In this document: positions 1 through 9,245 of the stretch, one piece after another
How the letters are laid out: each line of letters starts with the position of its first letter
Numbering within the stretch: the first letter of the stretch is position 1
Source: Nitrosospira multiformis
GTDB taxonomy: Bacteria; Pseudomonadota; Gammaproteobacteria; Burkholderiales; Nitrosomonadaceae
Assembly (NCBI RefSeq): GCF_900110185.1
Contig: NZ_FOCT01000003.1
Span: forward strand, 62,001-126,000
DNA: 64,000 nt
Direction of reading: 5' to 3'
Made by a program: the position numbers and the translations under genes
The notes under the pieces: generated by a model
The model's input: only the letters and a program-made list of their open reading frames with translations
Told to the model about the DNA's origin: nothing
Databases searched by the model: none

Positions 1-413
1 GTACTGCGGTGCCGGTTGCGCAATGCGACGCGGAAAAACTGCCATTCCCTACCAATTACTTCGACTGTGTAAGCGTTGCTTTTGGTCTGAGGAACATGAC
101 GCACAAGGATGTTGCGCTGAAAGAAATGCTGCGCGTATTACGTCCCGGGGGCTGCGTTATCGTGCTCGAATTCTCCAGGATATGGAAACCTCTGCAATGG
201 CTCTACGACCTCTACTCGTTCAAAGTACTTCCCGCAATGGGAAGTCTCGTTGCAAATGACCAGGACAGCTACCGATATCTTGCCGAATCCATCCGCGTGC
301 ATCCCGGGCAGGAGGAGTTGAAGCAATTGATGCAGAAAGCCGGGTTCGAGCGCGTGGAATATTTCAATCTTGCTGCAAACGCCGTAGCATTGCACCGCGG
401 ATATAAGTTTTAG
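1..413 (+). CDS. ubiE: UbiE, ubiquinone/menaquinone C-methyltransferase, 3' part only
   Basis: The reading frame (codons beginning at position 3) is open from the left edge, so the gene starts outside the window and only about 137 C-terminal residues are seen. UbiE is the SAM-dependent methyltransferase that C-methylates demethylmenaquinone and the octaprenyl-methoxy-benzoquinol intermediate in quinone synthesis. Visible family marks are the D-A-E-x-L-P-F segment followed by the V-A-F-G-L-R-N stretch typical of UbiE, the L-R-V-L-R-P-G-G methyltransferase strand, and a C-terminus ending in H-R-G-Y-K-F, very like full-length UbiE tails. A small hairpin with a T-run lies 140 bp downstream. Identification is firm for the part seen; the SAM-binding glycine-rich motif is outside the window. 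Confidence 0.93.
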   Translation, partial: TAVPVAQCDAEKLPFPTNYFDCVSVAFGLRNMTHKDVALKEMLRVLRPGGCVIVLEFSRIWKPLQWLYDLYSFKVLPAMGSLVANDQDSYRYLAESIRVHPGQEELKQLMQKAGFERVEYFNLAANAVALHRGYKF

Positions 414-823
414 GACCTGTTAGCATTTGTTTCGCGCTCGCGACGTATGTCTGCTATCGAACAGAAACCTTTCCGTAGCTGATAATATTGTTGCTTATTC
501 CGTTTTCACAGGAGGATGGAAAAGAGGCAAAAGAAGTGGTAATCATTATAAATAAGAGCGGAGTGCTCTTCATTTTTCCCTGAATTTTCTCCTGATGCTT
601 CCTTCTTCCTTTATTCGTAGCGAGGAGAGGAAGGTACTAAGCTTCTGAATTGGTGCGATAGGCACCCACTTTAAAAAAGCTTCGGGCAGGCGTTGCTGGA
701 GGTGCTTGTATAGCAGGCAATGTTCCCCTTTTCCCATGGCTTCACACGGAAGTATAAGGAAGATCCGCTCATGTGCGTCGGCGAACTCGGAGTAGATTCG
801 CGACCGATTTTTTTCGAGCCATC
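414..823. other. intergenic region between ubiE and the sucrose operon
   Basis: About 410 bp with no convincing gene. It holds the ubiE terminator-like hairpin near its middle and must contain the promoter of the sucrose operon. I could not pick a single -35/-10 pair with confidence. An open frame extends the fructokinase gene back to a GTG at 773, but that extension is Arg-rich and unlike family N-termini, so I treat it as non-coding. Confidence 0.6.
554..578 (+). terminator. probable intrinsic terminator after ubiE
   Basis: Six-base perfect arms AAGAGC (554-559) and GCTCTT (565-570) with a five-base loop, followed by C-A and a run of five T. The stem is short, so termination strength is uncertain, but position after ubiE and the T-run fit an intrinsic terminator. 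Confidence 0.55.
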
Positions 824-1738
824 ATGATGATCGAGGTTCGTCACTCAGTGCTTCTTTTTGGCGAAATACTGATAGACCGGTTCCCCGACCGGGACGTGCT
901 CGGTGGCGCACCTCTTAATGTAGCCTGCCATTTGCGCGCTTTTGGCTGTGCGCCTATTCTCGTAAGTCGAATAGGCCAGGATGCGGAGGGGGCACGGCTG
1001 TTGCAGACGATGGAGAGTGCCGGATTGAGTACGCATGGCATACAGCTTGACTCGGTTTATCCTACAGGCGTGGTAGCGGTTCATCTGGGGGCGGAAGGGC
1101 ATCGATTCAATATTGTCCCTAACCAGGCTTACGATCATATTCATCCACGTCTGGCACGGATGGCAGCGCTTGCGGTGAATCCGAAAATGGTTTATTTCGG
1201 AACGTTGGCTCAGCGCGCCGACTCGCATCGCGCTCTGCGTCATATGCTGCGCGCAACCAGCGGCCAACGTTTTTTTGATGTCAATCTGCGCGATCCCTGG
1301 ATTTATGGCGAACGACTGCACTGGTCACTGCGGCATGCTGATATCGTTAAGGCGAACAACGATGAGCTGGATCGTATCGCTCAACTGATGAATATGGATG
1401 AGTCTGGTGCCGAGGCTCAGGCCAGAGCGCTGATTGAGCGATATCAGTTGCGCGGGATGCTCATTACTTGCGGCGGAGCCGGTGCCTGGTGGCTGGAGCG
1501 TGGGGGAGAAAAAATATCGATCGTGCCGGACAAGGCAGTGGATGTTGTCGACACGGTGGGAGCGGGTGACGCGTTCTCCGCAGTCTTCATGTTCGGCCTG
1601 TTGCGGGGATGGGATATGCCCGTCACCTTGATGCGGGCACAGCAATTTGCCAGTGCGGTTTGCGGAATACGGGGAGCCATTCCCGAACACGGCGATTTTT
1701 ACGAACCGTTCATCAGACAGTGGTCAGTGGACGGTTAG
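824..1738 (+). CDS. PfkB-family fructokinase of the sucrose operon
   Basis: A ribokinase/PfkB-family sugar kinase, 304 residues from the ATG at 824; a second ATG follows at 827 and a GTG at 773 is possible but unlikely. It should phosphorylate fructose with ATP, so that the fructose released when sucrose synthase works in the cleavage direction re-enters metabolism. The N-terminal L-F-G-E-I-L-I-D and L-G-G-A-P-L-N-V-A motifs and the C-terminal PfkB signature D-T-V-G-A-G-D-A-F are intact; the catalytic base is Asp249 and the anion hole is G-A-G just before it. The stop codon lies inside the ribosome-binding site of the next gene, so the two are co-translated. Substrate is inferred from the sucrose genes next door; the family alone would not separate fructose from other sugars. 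No clear Shine-Dalgarno sequence precedes the start. Confidence 0.9.
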   Translation: MMIEVRHSVLLFGEILIDRFPDRDVLGGAPLNVACHLRAFGCAPILVSRIGQDAEGARLLQTMESAGLSTHGIQLDSVYPTGVVAVHLGAEGHRFNIVPNQAYDHIHPRLARMAALAVNPKMVYFGTLAQRADSHRALRHMLRATSGQRFFDVNLRDPWIYGERLHWSLRHADIVKANNDELDRIAQLMNMDESGAEAQARALIERYQLRGMLITCGGAGAWWLERGGEKISIVPDKAVDVVDTVGAGDAFSAVFMFGLLRGWDMPVTLMRAQQFASAVCGIRGAIPEHGDFYEPFIRQWSVDG

Positions 1739-1745
1739 GAGACGG

Positions 1746-3911
1746 ATGAAAGAGTTATATGTACTGATGCTGAGCCTGCACGGCCTGATTCGGGGAAACG
1801 ACATGGAGTTGGGGTGCGATGCGGATACCGGCGGCCAAGTGCTGTATGTAGTGGAGTTGGCGCGAGCAATCGCGCGTCAGCCGCAGGTGGGCAAAGTGGA
1901 TCTGCTCACGCGAAGGATAGAAGATCCTTCGGTTTCCCCGGATTATGCCCGTCTTGAGGAAGCGCTGGGCAACAATGCGCGCATTATCCGCCTTCAGTGC
2001 GGTCCCCGTCGCTATCTGCGCAAGGAAAGCCTTTGGCCCTACCTGGATCAGTTGGTGGATCGCGCGCTGCTTTTTCTCCGCGGGCAGAAGCGCTTGCCGG
2101 ATGTTATCCACAGTCATTATGCCGACGCCGGTTATGTCGGCATGCAGCTTTCCCAACTATTGGGCATCCCTCAGATTCATACCGGACACTCATTGGGACG
2201 CAGCAAGCAACAACGCCTGCTGGCACAAGGCCGGAAGCCACAGGCACTGGAGCGCCAATTCAGCTTTTACCGGCGAATAGCTACAGAGGAAGCGGTATTG
2301 CAACATGCTAGCCTGGTCATAACCAGCACGCCTCAGGAAAGCGTCGAGCAATACGGGTTATACGCCAACTATCACCCGGAACGCGCGGTTGTCATTCCGC
2401 CGGGGACTGATATATCGCGTTTTTCTCCTCCCAATCGTCAAAAACCAGTGGAAGCGGAGACTGCGGGTCTCATTGATCGCTTTCTCACCCACCCGCGCAA
2501 GCCCCTGGTATTGACTATTTGCCGTCCCGAAATTCGAAAAAATCTGGGGGCGCTGGTCGCCGCCTTCGGCAGTTCGCCCAAACTACATGAACACGCCAAT
2601 CTCGCCATCGTGGCGGGCAACCGGGATGACATCCGTCAACTGGATGCTGCCCAGAACGAAGTGATGACCGATCTGCTGCTGGATATCGACCGCTACGATT
2701 TATGGGGCAAGGTGGCCCTACCCAAACACCACAAGCCTTCCGACATCGCCGGTTTCTACCGGCTCGCAGCCCAGCGGCGCGGCGTGTTCATCAATCCGGC
2801 GCTTACCGAACCCTTCGGCCTTACACTGATCGAAGCTGCCGCCAGCGGACTTCCCATTGTCGCGACAGAAGATGGAGGGCCGCGCGATATCGTGGCGAAC
2901 TGCAAAAATGGGATACTGGTAAATCCATCGGACACCGGCGCGATTGCCGGGGCGATCGAGTATGCGCTTGCTGATCCTATGCGTTGGCGGCGCTGGGCGC
3001 GAAACGGCATTTCAGGTGTGAAAAACCACTACACGTGGGAGGCGCATGTCAGGAAATATCTGCATGTTCTGTCGCGTCTGTTGCATCACGAGCGTAAGCG
3101 CATCCGCCGAAACCTAGCGATATATCAAAGGCAGCCGCGCCCGCTGCCCTTGATATCGCATATGCTCATCACGGATATAGACAATACGCTGCTTGGCGAC
3201 CGTGCTGCCCTGCGTCGCCTTCTCGCTATCCTGCGAGCGACGCCACCCAACCTGGGCTTTGGCGTCGCCACTGGCCGCACGCTGGAAAGCGCCGTGAAAA
3301 TATTGAAGGAATGGGGCGTACCCTTGCCCGATGTGCTGATTACCGCAGTGGGCAGCGAAATCTACTATGGTCCCGAGCTTCGTCCGGATATCGGGTGGCA
3401 AAACCTGATCAAGTATCTATGGCGCCGGGATGCCATTGAAAACGTATTGCGGAGAGTGCCGGGACTCACGTTGCAGGCGGCCGAAAACCAGCGCGAATTC
3501 AAGCTCAGCTACAACGTGGATCCGGAAAAAATGCCGCCAGTAGCCAAAATCCGCACATTGTTGCGCGAGCAGAATCTGTCAGCACACCTGATCTACTCGC
3601 GAGGGACTTATCTCGACGTGTTGCCACTGAGGGCGTCCAAAGGGCGGGCAATACGTTATCTTGCCTACAAGTGGGGACTGCCGCTACGCGCATTTCTGGT
3701 CGCGGGGGATTCCGGCAATGATCATGAAATGCTGATCGGTGACACCCTTGGCGTTATAGTCGCCAACCATAGTCCCGAACTCGCAAGCCTGAAAGGGAAT
3801 GAGCAAATCTATTTTGCCCGGTCCGCATATGCCGACGGCATTGCAGAGGGTATGGCGCATTATGAATTTGGTACTTCCATCATGGAGACTGCAAATGCTG
3901 CACAAATTTGA
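1746..3911 (+). CDS. sucrose-phosphate synthase fused to sucrose-phosphate phosphatase
   Basis: A two-domain enzyme of 721 residues. The N-terminal part is a GT-B, GT4-family glycosyltransferase that joins UDP-glucose to fructose-6-phosphate. It shows the D-A-D-T-G-G-Q entry motif near residue 23 and the E-x7-E pair (Glu355, Glu363) in the donor site. The C-terminal part is a HAD phosphatase that removes the phosphate to give sucrose, with motif I D-I-D-N-T starting at Asp477 and motif III/IV G-D-S-G-N-D around Asp655. The ATG at 1746 is chosen because A-G-G-A-G-A overlaps the fructokinase stop six bases upstream; an in-frame GTG at 1647 would lie inside fructokinase. Both catalytic sets look intact, so one polypeptide can probably complete sucrose synthesis. 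It overlaps the next gene by 17 bp. Confidence 0.95.
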   Translation: MKELYVLMLSLHGLIRGNDMELGCDADTGGQVLYVVELARAIARQPQVGKVDLLTRRIEDPSVSPDYARLEEALGNNARIIRLQCGPRRYLRKESLWPYLDQLVDRALLFLRGQKRLPDVIHSHYADAGYVGMQLSQLLGIPQIHTGHSLGRSKQQRLLAQGRKPQALERQFSFYRRIATEEAVLQHASLVITSTPQESVEQYGLYANYHPERAVVIPPGTDISRFSPPNRQKPVEAETAGLIDRFLTHPRKPLVLTICRPEIRKNLGALVAAFGSSPKLHEHANLAIVAGNRDDIRQLDAAQNEVMTDLLLDIDRYDLWGKVALPKHHKPSDIAGFYRLAAQRRGVFINPALTEPFGLTLIEAAASGLPIVATEDGGPRDIVANCKNGILVNPSDTGAIAGAIEYALADPMRWRRWARNGISGVKNHYTWEAHVRKYLHVLSRLLHHERKRIRRNLAIYQRQPRPLPLISHMLITDIDNTLLGDRAALRRLLAILRATPPNLGFGVATGRTLESAVKILKEWGVPLPDVLITAVGSEIYYGPELRPDIGWQNLIKYLWRRDAIENVLRRVPGLTLQAAENQREFKLSYNVDPEKMPPVAKIRTLLREQNLSAHLIYSRGTYLDVLPLRASKGRAIRYLAYKWGLPLRAFLVAGDSGNDHEMLIGDTLGVIVANHSPELASLKGNEQIYFARSAYADGIAEGMAHYEFGTSIMETANAAQI

Positions 3912-6279
3912 AGCCTGGGCTGCTGATCATCGTGGTGATATGTATACGCTTCTGCGCAGGTGGTTCGAACTGGAAAGGCCACTTTTGCTTCATTCCGATC
4001 TGGGAGCGGTTTTTGATGCGTTGAGCGCGGATCATGCGTCTCTGCTTGCTGATTCACAGATACGAGAGGTCGTAGACACTTTGCAGGAAGCGGTGTGCCG
4101 CCCGCCAATAGTTTATATGGCGGGCCGCGAGGACGCGGGGTGCTGGTGGTACGCACGCCTGCATCTGGATCGGCTAATCCCCGAGTCTGTCACCGTGTCG
4201 GAATATCTCGCTTTCAAGGAACTGCTGGTAAATCCGGAGGGGGCGAATGAGCCCGTGCTGGAAATTGATTTTGCACCTTTTAATCGCGCTTCTCCAAAGC
4301 TCAAGGAAATCCGGTCTATAGGGCAGGGGGTGATTTTCCTCAACAAGCAACTTGCCGGGGGGCTGTTTGGGCAACTGGGGTTGGGGTCGGACAAGCTGCT
4401 GCATTTCCTGACAGTACATTCCATGGACGGGAAGCAGTTGATGTTAGGCGGCAATTTCACCGATGTGCCCGCCCTGCGTTCCGGACTGCGCAGGGCTCTG
4501 AGCATGCTTGAGAAGTATCCCGACGATACCGAGTGGAAGGATGTTGCCGAGCCCCTCGGGGGTATCGGTTTTGCACCCGGCTGGGGAAATTGCGTGGGCC
4601 GTGTGAGCGAGACGATGAGTTTGCTGGTGGATATTCTGGAAGCCCCCTCTCCCCAGATCCTGGAGAGCTTCCTCGCCCGCATTCCGATGATCTCGAAACT
4701 GCTCATTCTGTCTCCCCATGGCTATTTTGGTCAGGATAACGTGTTGGGATTGCCGGATACAGGCGGGCAAGTGGTATACATCCTCGATCAGGTGCGGGCT
4801 CTGGAACGGGAAATGAGCGAGCGCCTGATATTGCAGGGAATAGATGCGTCGCCAAAAATCCTGATTGGTACGCGCCTCATTCCCGACGCGGGTGATACAC
4901 TCTGCCACCAACCTCTGGAAAAAATCCACGGTACCCAGAATTCATGGATCGTGCGAGTGCCATTTCGAAAAGCGAGCGGTGAAATCGTTCGCCATTGGAT
5001 TTCCCGGTTCGAGATATGGCCATACCTGGAAAATTTTGCGCATGACATTGAACGCGAAGCTCTGGCTCAACTCAGCGGTAGTCCCGACCTGATCATAGGC
5101 AACTATTCCGATGGAAATCTTGTCGCCTCGCTGATTTCCAAACGGATTGGTGTAACTCAGTGCAATATTGCGCATGCACTGGAGCAGAGCAAGTACCTGC
5201 ACTCGGCGTTGTATTGGCGGGAGAACGAAGCTCAGTATCACTTCAACTGCCAATATACCGCCGATCTCATCGCGATGAACAGTGCTGATTTCATCATCAC
5301 CAGCACCTTTCAGGAAATTGCCGGTACCGAGCAGACGGTAGGCCAATATGAAACGTACCAGAACTATACGATGCCCGGCCTATACCGCGTGGTGAACGGC
5401 ATTGATCTTTTCGATCCCAAGTTCAATATCGTTTCGCCGGGTGCGGATGCAGAAGTCTATTTTTCTTATCTCGATCGCGAGCGGCGCCTGGACGCCCTGA
5501 TTCCGGACATCGAGCGTCTTTTATATGGGGATGATCCGGGCGTGCCCTGCCGGGGCTACTTCGCAGATCCTGCGAAACCTTTGATTTTTACAATGGCGCG
5601 CCTGGACACGGTGAAGAATCTTACCGGCCTTGCCGCATGGTTCGGGCAGTGTGAGTCCTTATCGGCTGCCGCCAACCTTCTGGTAATCGGGGGGCATATC
5701 GATCCAGCAGCCTCCAGTGATGGCGAGGAGCGTGCCGAGATCGAGCACATGCATGCCCTCATGAACGAGTACAAACTGGAGGGACGCATGCGCTGGCTTG
5801 GCACCCGGCTGGAAAAGAATCTTGCCGGTGAGCTGTACCGGCACGTGGCGGACGGTCGTGGCATTTTTGTTCAGCCGGCGCGATTCGAGGCATTCGGGCT
5901 GACCATTATCGAGGCCATGGCCTCCGGCCTGCCTGTATTCGCCACCTGCTATGGTGGCCCGCGTGAAATCATTCAACATGGGGTTTCGGGCTATCATTTC
6001 GATCCCAATAATGGATTGGCGGGAGCTTCCGCCATGGCCGATTTTTTTGAACGAGCGGCGGCCGATCCAGGTTTTTGGGACAAGATTTCGCAGAGAGCCT
6101 TGCAAAGGGTGGAAGCGCGCTATACCTGGCGCCTCTATGCCGAAAGAATGATGACGCTATCGCGTATTTACGGTTTCTGGAAGTTCGTCAGTAAACTGGA
6201 GCACGAAGAAACCGCGCGTTACCTCAACATGTTCTATCACTTGCAGTTTCGGCCCATGGCACAGGCGCTTCCCCAATAA
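3895..6279 (+). CDS. sucrose synthase
   Basis: GT4-family sucrose synthase, 794 residues, the usual size of the family (about 800). It reversibly converts sucrose plus NDP to NDP-glucose plus fructose in the cytosol. The N-terminal third is the non-catalytic regulatory part. The GT-B core starts with Y-F-G-Q near residue 280 and the L-P-D-T-G-G-Q motif around Gly290, contains the H-A-L-E-Q-S-K-Y segment typical of sucrose synthases, and carries the E-x7-E donor motif at Glu665/Glu673. Start chosen at ATG 3895, with GGAG at 3884-3887; it overlaps the end of the synthase/phosphatase gene by 17 bp, suggesting translational coupling. With fructokinase and SPS-SPP in one transcript the cell can both build and mobilise sucrose, or make NDP-glucose for glycogen. 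The 72 bp to the convergent regulator gene hold no perfect terminator. Confidence 0.96.
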   Translation: MLHKFEAWAADHRGDMYTLLRRWFELERPLLLHSDLGAVFDALSADHASLLADSQIREVVDTLQEAVCRPPIVYMAGREDAGCWWYARLHLDRLIPESVTVSEYLAFKELLVNPEGANEPVLEIDFAPFNRASPKLKEIRSIGQGVIFLNKQLAGGLFGQLGLGSDKLLHFLTVHSMDGKQLMLGGNFTDVPALRSGLRRALSMLEKYPDDTEWKDVAEPLGGIGFAPGWGNCVGRVSETMSLLVDILEAPSPQILESFLARIPMISKLLILSPHGYFGQDNVLGLPDTGGQVVYILDQVRALEREMSERLILQGIDASPKILIGTRLIPDAGDTLCHQPLEKIHGTQNSWIVRVPFRKASGEIVRHWISRFEIWPYLENFAHDIEREALAQLSGSPDLIIGNYSDGNLVASLISKRIGVTQCNIAHALEQSKYLHSALYWRENEAQYHFNCQYTADLIAMNSADFIITSTFQEIAGTEQTVGQYETYQNYTMPGLYRVVNGIDLFDPKFNIVSPGADAEVYFSYLDRERRLDALIPDIERLLYGDDPGVPCRGYFADPAKPLIFTMARLDTVKNLTGLAAWFGQCESLSAAANLLVIGGHIDPAASSDGEERAEIEHMHALMNEYKLEGRMRWLGTRLEKNLAGELYRHVADGRGIFVQPARFEAFGLTIIEAMASGLPVFATCYGGPREIIQHGVSGYHFDPNNGLAGASAMADFFERAAADPGFWDKISQRALQRVEARYTWRLYAERMMTLSRIYGFWKFVSKLEHEETARYLNMFYHLQFRPMAQALPQ

Positions 6280-6351
6280 AAGGCGGTCATGCTGTCGTTT
6301 TTAAGGAATAAGACCGGTTCCAATGCGCACCGTACCGTCAATGGGAAAAGC

Positions 6352-7170
6352 TTATTTGTTGTTTGGCGATGTTTTCTCTGCTGTCGGCATCACTTGAGAA
6401 CGGCCGGCAGCATGCAGTTTCTGGAATAGATCCAGCAGGCAGTTTTTTACCGTAAAAGTGCTGACTTCCAGTATCGCAGCCGTTTCAGAAACCGTTTTAC
6501 CCATCCGGATCCACTCCATTATCGCGATTTCGCGAGGGCTGAATCCATCCTCCTCCAGATTTAACGGAATCGGAATGCGTCGATTGTTCCGGGGCGGTGG
6601 ATCGATGCGGCCGAATGCCGCGTCGATGTATGGAAGCAGTATTCCGACGACATCCATCGAGGAAGGGGAGATATTCCTGCTCGAACTGAACATCACGTAC
6701 AGACAATCATGCTGCCCGCGTTTGTCGCTGATGCCATGTACCAACATGGAATGCATACCTTGCAGCGCCCCTCCCAGAGGACATTGCAGGACGCGTTCTT
6801 CCATCAGGAAACCATATTCGCCGCTACCAAGAGCGTAAGGTGTCCTGTCGAGTTGGAGCCAGCGGCGGAACAGACCCTGGAGTAAGGGTAGCAGCGCCCT
6901 TGCATCGGAGTTTTCGCTCCTCACTTCGAGCAAGGCAGAGACAACGTCATGACACACAACATCTGCCTCGAAATCTCCCCATGCAGCGAGCATGATCTCG
7001 TGAGGCAGATAGTGTTGCATCTCGCCTTGCAGCCACAGCAATAGATCATAGTGACAGCTTACTTCCAGCCATTCCTGGATGATACGGTGGTACCGCTCCA
7101 CGTGTTCCACAGAAAAAGAGGCCGGCAAGTTCATTTGGAATATTCGATTTGAGTTACAATGGATATCCAT
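6352..7170 (-). CDS. LuxR-type regulator, EpsA-like
   Basis: 272 residues with a C-terminal LuxR/FixJ helix-turn-helix at roughly residues 208-258 (F-S-P-R-E-I-A-I-M-E-W-I-R-M-G-K-T ... S-T-F-T-V-K-N). The N-terminal 200 residues contain no receiver domain and no recognised autoinducer-binding motif; the arrangement resembles the EpsA regulators found beside exopolysaccharide/exosortase loci. In this window there are no exopolysaccharide genes, so the target is unknown. It lies tail-to-tail with sucrose synthase and has over 400 bp of free upstream sequence. The start is uncertain: ATG at 7170 and ATG at 7134 are both in frame and neither has a good ribosome-binding site. DNA binding is well supported; the EpsA assignment is from memory of the family and moderate. 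Confidence 0.7.
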   Translation of the reverse strand: MDIHCNSNRIFQMNLPASFSVEHVERYHRIIQEWLEVSCHYDLLLWLQGEMQHYLPHEIMLAAWGDFEADVVCHDVVSALLEVRSENSDARALLPLLQGLFRRWLQLDRTPYALGSGEYGFLMEERVLQCPLGGALQGMHSMLVHGISDKRGQHDCLYVMFSSSRNISPSSMDVVGILLPYIDAAFGRIDPPPRNNRRIPIPLNLEEDGFSPREIAIMEWIRMGKTVSETAAILEVSTFTVKNCLLDLFQKLHAAGRSQVMPTAEKTSPNNK

Positions 7171-7576
7171 TCACACTATATGCAAGCAATCTTCATACCA
7201 AGAGGTAATTCGCGGATTTCAAAGGTCGAACAGACGTTTGATGGAAGAAATATGGGAAGAATGTAAAGATTTCTGACAGGCGATCAGGCCTATTTAAACT
7301 TGCAGCACCGAGGCTCCTGGGTTATTTCTACCCGCTGCGGCTTCGGAATACGGCGTTTCCGCAACTGGTATTTTCTTGTTGCCCCCTTTCTTTGTTGATA
7401 AAATAAATTGGATTTAGTCCTTGAGAGTTCTTGAACCAAAGCTATTTGTTCCAGAGCCAGGGGAACAGGGCAGGTTGAGAACAGAGCGAGCCACGATTCC
7501 TCCCTGAGGCAGAGAGGCGCGTTCTTTTTTTATTGCCGATTTTGACCAGTGCGGAGAAGTTCCGTAAAGGAGTATC
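7171..7576. other. intergenic region upstream of two divergent genes
   Basis: About 405 bp between the LuxR-type gene (reading left) and the secreted Ser-Gln repeat gene (reading right). It must hold both promoters, but I see no confident pair of promoter hexamers. An imperfect palindrome around 7498-7516 (C-C-T-C ... G-A-G-G with a C-C-T-G-A-G-G core) is the only local structure noted. No open frame here looks like a gene. Confidence 0.5.
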
Positions 7577-8062
7577 ATGAACAAGAGAATAAAGGACAAG
7601 AGAGTAATAGCGATTGCATTCTCTATTATTCTGTCATGGCCCGTCTCTGCCTTCTCGTTGCAGCAACCGGAATCACAGTCACAATCACAATCTCAATCTC
7701 AATCTCAATCTCAATCCGCTTCATCCCAGGAATTGCCTCATGGAGACGGTTGGCGCCTCGTCCGCTCAATTCAGCTTGGCAACTCAAAAAACTATATCCA
7801 TATGGTCCTGATCGATGGCAAGCGGGATATGGATAAGGCGGTTTATGGCGCTGCGCTCAGCAAGATATGCCGATCGGAACCCGATTTCTGCAGGGTCAGA
7901 TTCTGGAATGAAGAACGTTACGTAGCTGACTCGATTTCGTTTACGGATGCTCAATTTAAAGCGCTGCGAGCTGAATACATATTCAATCGTGCCGGACACG
8001 TGCAGCAAATGAAATATGCATGCACGGTCGTATCCGACAAGAATCAGTGTTTCTCTCACTGA
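7577..8062 (+). CDS. secreted protein of unknown function with (Ser-Gln)7 repeat
   Basis: 161 residues, starting at ATG 7577 behind a strong A-A-A-G-G-A-G. The first about 26 residues form a signal peptide: a Lys/Arg-rich start, a hydrophobic A-I-A-F-S-I-I-L-S-W segment and a likely cleavage after V-S-A. Directly after it comes seven copies of Ser-Gln encoded by a hexanucleotide repeat (7673-7714), then a compact domain of about 110 residues containing four cysteines, two of them as C-R-S-E-P-D-F-C, which suggests disulphides in the periplasm. I do not recognise the domain. The gene ends 75 bp before the RidA gene and is in the same direction. Signal peptide and repeat are seen directly; export and disulphides are inferred. 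Confidence 0.75.
   Translation: MNKRIKDKRVIAIAFSIILSWPVSAFSLQQPESQSQSQSQSQSQSQSASSQELPHGDGWRLVRSIQLGNSKNYIHMVLIDGKRDMDKAVYGAALSKICRSEPDFCRVRFWNEERYVADSISFTDAQFKALRAEYIFNRAGHVQQMKYACTVVSDKNQCFSH
7673..7714 (+). repeat. in-frame hexanucleotide repeat, seven units
   Basis: Seven hexamers in tandem: one TCACAG, two TCACAA and four TCTCAA, each encoding Ser-Gln. Because the unit is six bases, slippage would change the number of dipeptides without breaking the frame. The repeat lies directly after the predicted signal-peptide cleavage site, so length changes would alter a linker rather than the folded part. Confidence 0.9.
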
Positions 8063-8136
8063 GGAACACGATCGGCTACATCCGGAAAAGCGGTGGGGGT
8101 TCGTCCGCCTGCTGGCCAAAAAAACAGGAAGCTCAA

Positions 8137-8526
8137 ATGACACGCAGATTGATCAGTTCAGGATCCACCTTCGAACAGGAGATCGGTTACTCCAGGGCTG
8201 TGGTTGAGGGTGACTGGGTCTTCGTCTCAGGCACGACAGGTTTTGACTACAGCAAAATGACGATTTCGGATGATCTTCTTGAGCAGGCTGAGCAATGTTT
8301 CAGAAATATCGGTGCCGCTCTGGATGAGGCCGGGGCAAGCATGAGAGATATTGTGCGAGTCACCTATATATTGCCTGATGCTGCCGACTTCCCCAAGTGC
8401 TGGCCCATATTCCGGAAATATCTCGGGGATGTAAGGCCAGCGGCAATGATGCTGGCTGCGGGCCTGTCGGATCCGCGTATGCGCATCGAGATACAGGTAA
8501 CCGCAAGGCGCGACTTAGGAGCGTGA
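8137..8526 (+). CDS. RidA/YjgF-family protein
   Basis: 129 residues of the RidA (YjgF/YER057c/UK114) family, whose best-known members deaminate reactive enamine/imine intermediates made by PLP enzymes. The family pattern is clear: S-G-x-T-x-x-D near residue 34, repeated helix with Q-A-E-Q-C-F-R-N-I-G-A-A-L-D-E-A-G, D-I-V-R-V-T-Y-I-L, and the end segment R-P-A-A-M-M-L-A-A-G-L-x-D-P-x-M-R-I-E-I-Q-V-T-A, although the usual last-strand arginine context differs somewhat from canonical RidA. The start is the ATG at 8137 with A-G-G-A-A just upstream; a longer frame to 8020 overlaps the preceding gene. It may belong to one of the Rid subfamilies without deaminase activity, which I cannot decide by eye. 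Confidence 0.88.
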   Translation: MTRRLISSGSTFEQEIGYSRAVVEGDWVFVSGTTGFDYSKMTISDDLLEQAEQCFRNIGAALDEAGASMRDIVRVTYILPDAADFPKCWPIFRKYLGDVRPAAMMLAAGLSDPRMRIEIQVTARRDLGA

Positions 8527-8622
8527 GATATTTGAACGATCAAGGGAGAGGCCTGCGACTGCTGGCGGAGAGGATGGTTGGGACTTGGGATTCTGCGCTA
8601 ATAATAAATGAGGGGGTAATTG

Positions 8623-9012
8623 ATGGCTGAAAAAACAAACAAGATCTTTATCAGTTTTGCACTCAGGGACAGGAACGCTCACGATCAGCTTCTGGAGCAA
8701 TTGAACAAGGAGCAAACAACATTTTCCTTTGTGGAGATGCCCGTCAAGCAGTCCTGGGAGCCTTCCTGGAAAGACGAGTGCCGGGAGACGGTGAGGGGAT
8801 GTGATGGCGTGATTGGCCTGATTACCAAAAACTATGTCAGAGCCGACGGCCAGCAATGGGAACTGCGCTGCGCCTACGATGCGAGAATGCCTGTACTGCT
8901 TATTCACGGAGATTCTGACAAACTCCCCTCCAAACTGCCTGAACCCGTTGGAGACCGCGAGATCGATGCGTGGACCTGGCCGACGATTTCATCGTTCCTC
9001 AATAGACTATAA
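8623..9012 (+). CDS. orphan TIR-like (ThsB/DUF1863-type) protein
   Basis: 129 residues, almost entirely a TIR-like domain of the type once called DUF1863/MTH538 and now linked to ThsB of the Thoeris defence system. Marks: an opening strand K-I-F-I-S-F, a central D-G-V-I-G-L-I-T-K-N-Y-V strand, and then Q-Q-W-E-L-R-C-A-Y-D, where Glu80 occupies the place of the catalytic glutamate of NAD-consuming TIR domains. A second strand M-P-V-L-L-I-H-G follows. Start at ATG 8623 behind G-A-G-G-G-G-G. No ThsA, STING, caspase-like or other effector lies nearby; neighbours are RidA upstream (96 bp away) and a stem-loop downstream. NADase or cyclic-nucleotide activity is an inference from the family; a non-defence role is possible. 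Confidence 0.75.
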   Translation: MAEKTNKIFISFALRDRNAHDQLLEQLNKEQTTFSFVEMPVKQSWEPSWKDECRETVRGCDGVIGLITKNYVRADGQQWELRCAYDARMPVLLIHGDSDKLPSKLPEPVGDREIDAWTWPTISSFLNRL

Positions 9013-9029
9013 GCATTTTTTCCTGAGCA

Positions 9030-9076
9030 CTCCGGGCGGCAAAAAACTGCATATTGCCGGCCGGAGCATGTCAGTT
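9030..9076 (+). terminator. stem-loop after the TIR-like gene
   Basis: Arms 9030-9042 and 9054-9066 pair at 12 of 13 positions around an 11-base loop, and a T-run (TTTTT) starts about six bases after the stem. It lies 18 bp after the TIR stop codon and is a plausible intrinsic terminator; the gap between stem and T-run lowers confidence. Confidence 0.55.
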
Positions 9077-9245
9077 TTTCATATACCATCTTCCATAACC
9101 GGGGAAACCTGTCAGAAGGCGCTCGCAGCCTGAGCCAAGTTCGATCGCTGCCTTTGTTGGAAGTGAAAAGTGGGGCCGCCCGTTAAGAGTATTGCTGAAG
9201 AGTATCGATGCTCCCGATGGACCGCTCGGTGAGTCGAGAAAACTC

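Noticed and set aside
8137..9012. RidA plus TIR as a Thoeris-like defence pair
   Set aside because: Thoeris needs a ThsA-type effector with a SLOG domain or equivalent; RidA is not one, and the two genes are 96 bp apart. The TIR gene is reported as an orphan.
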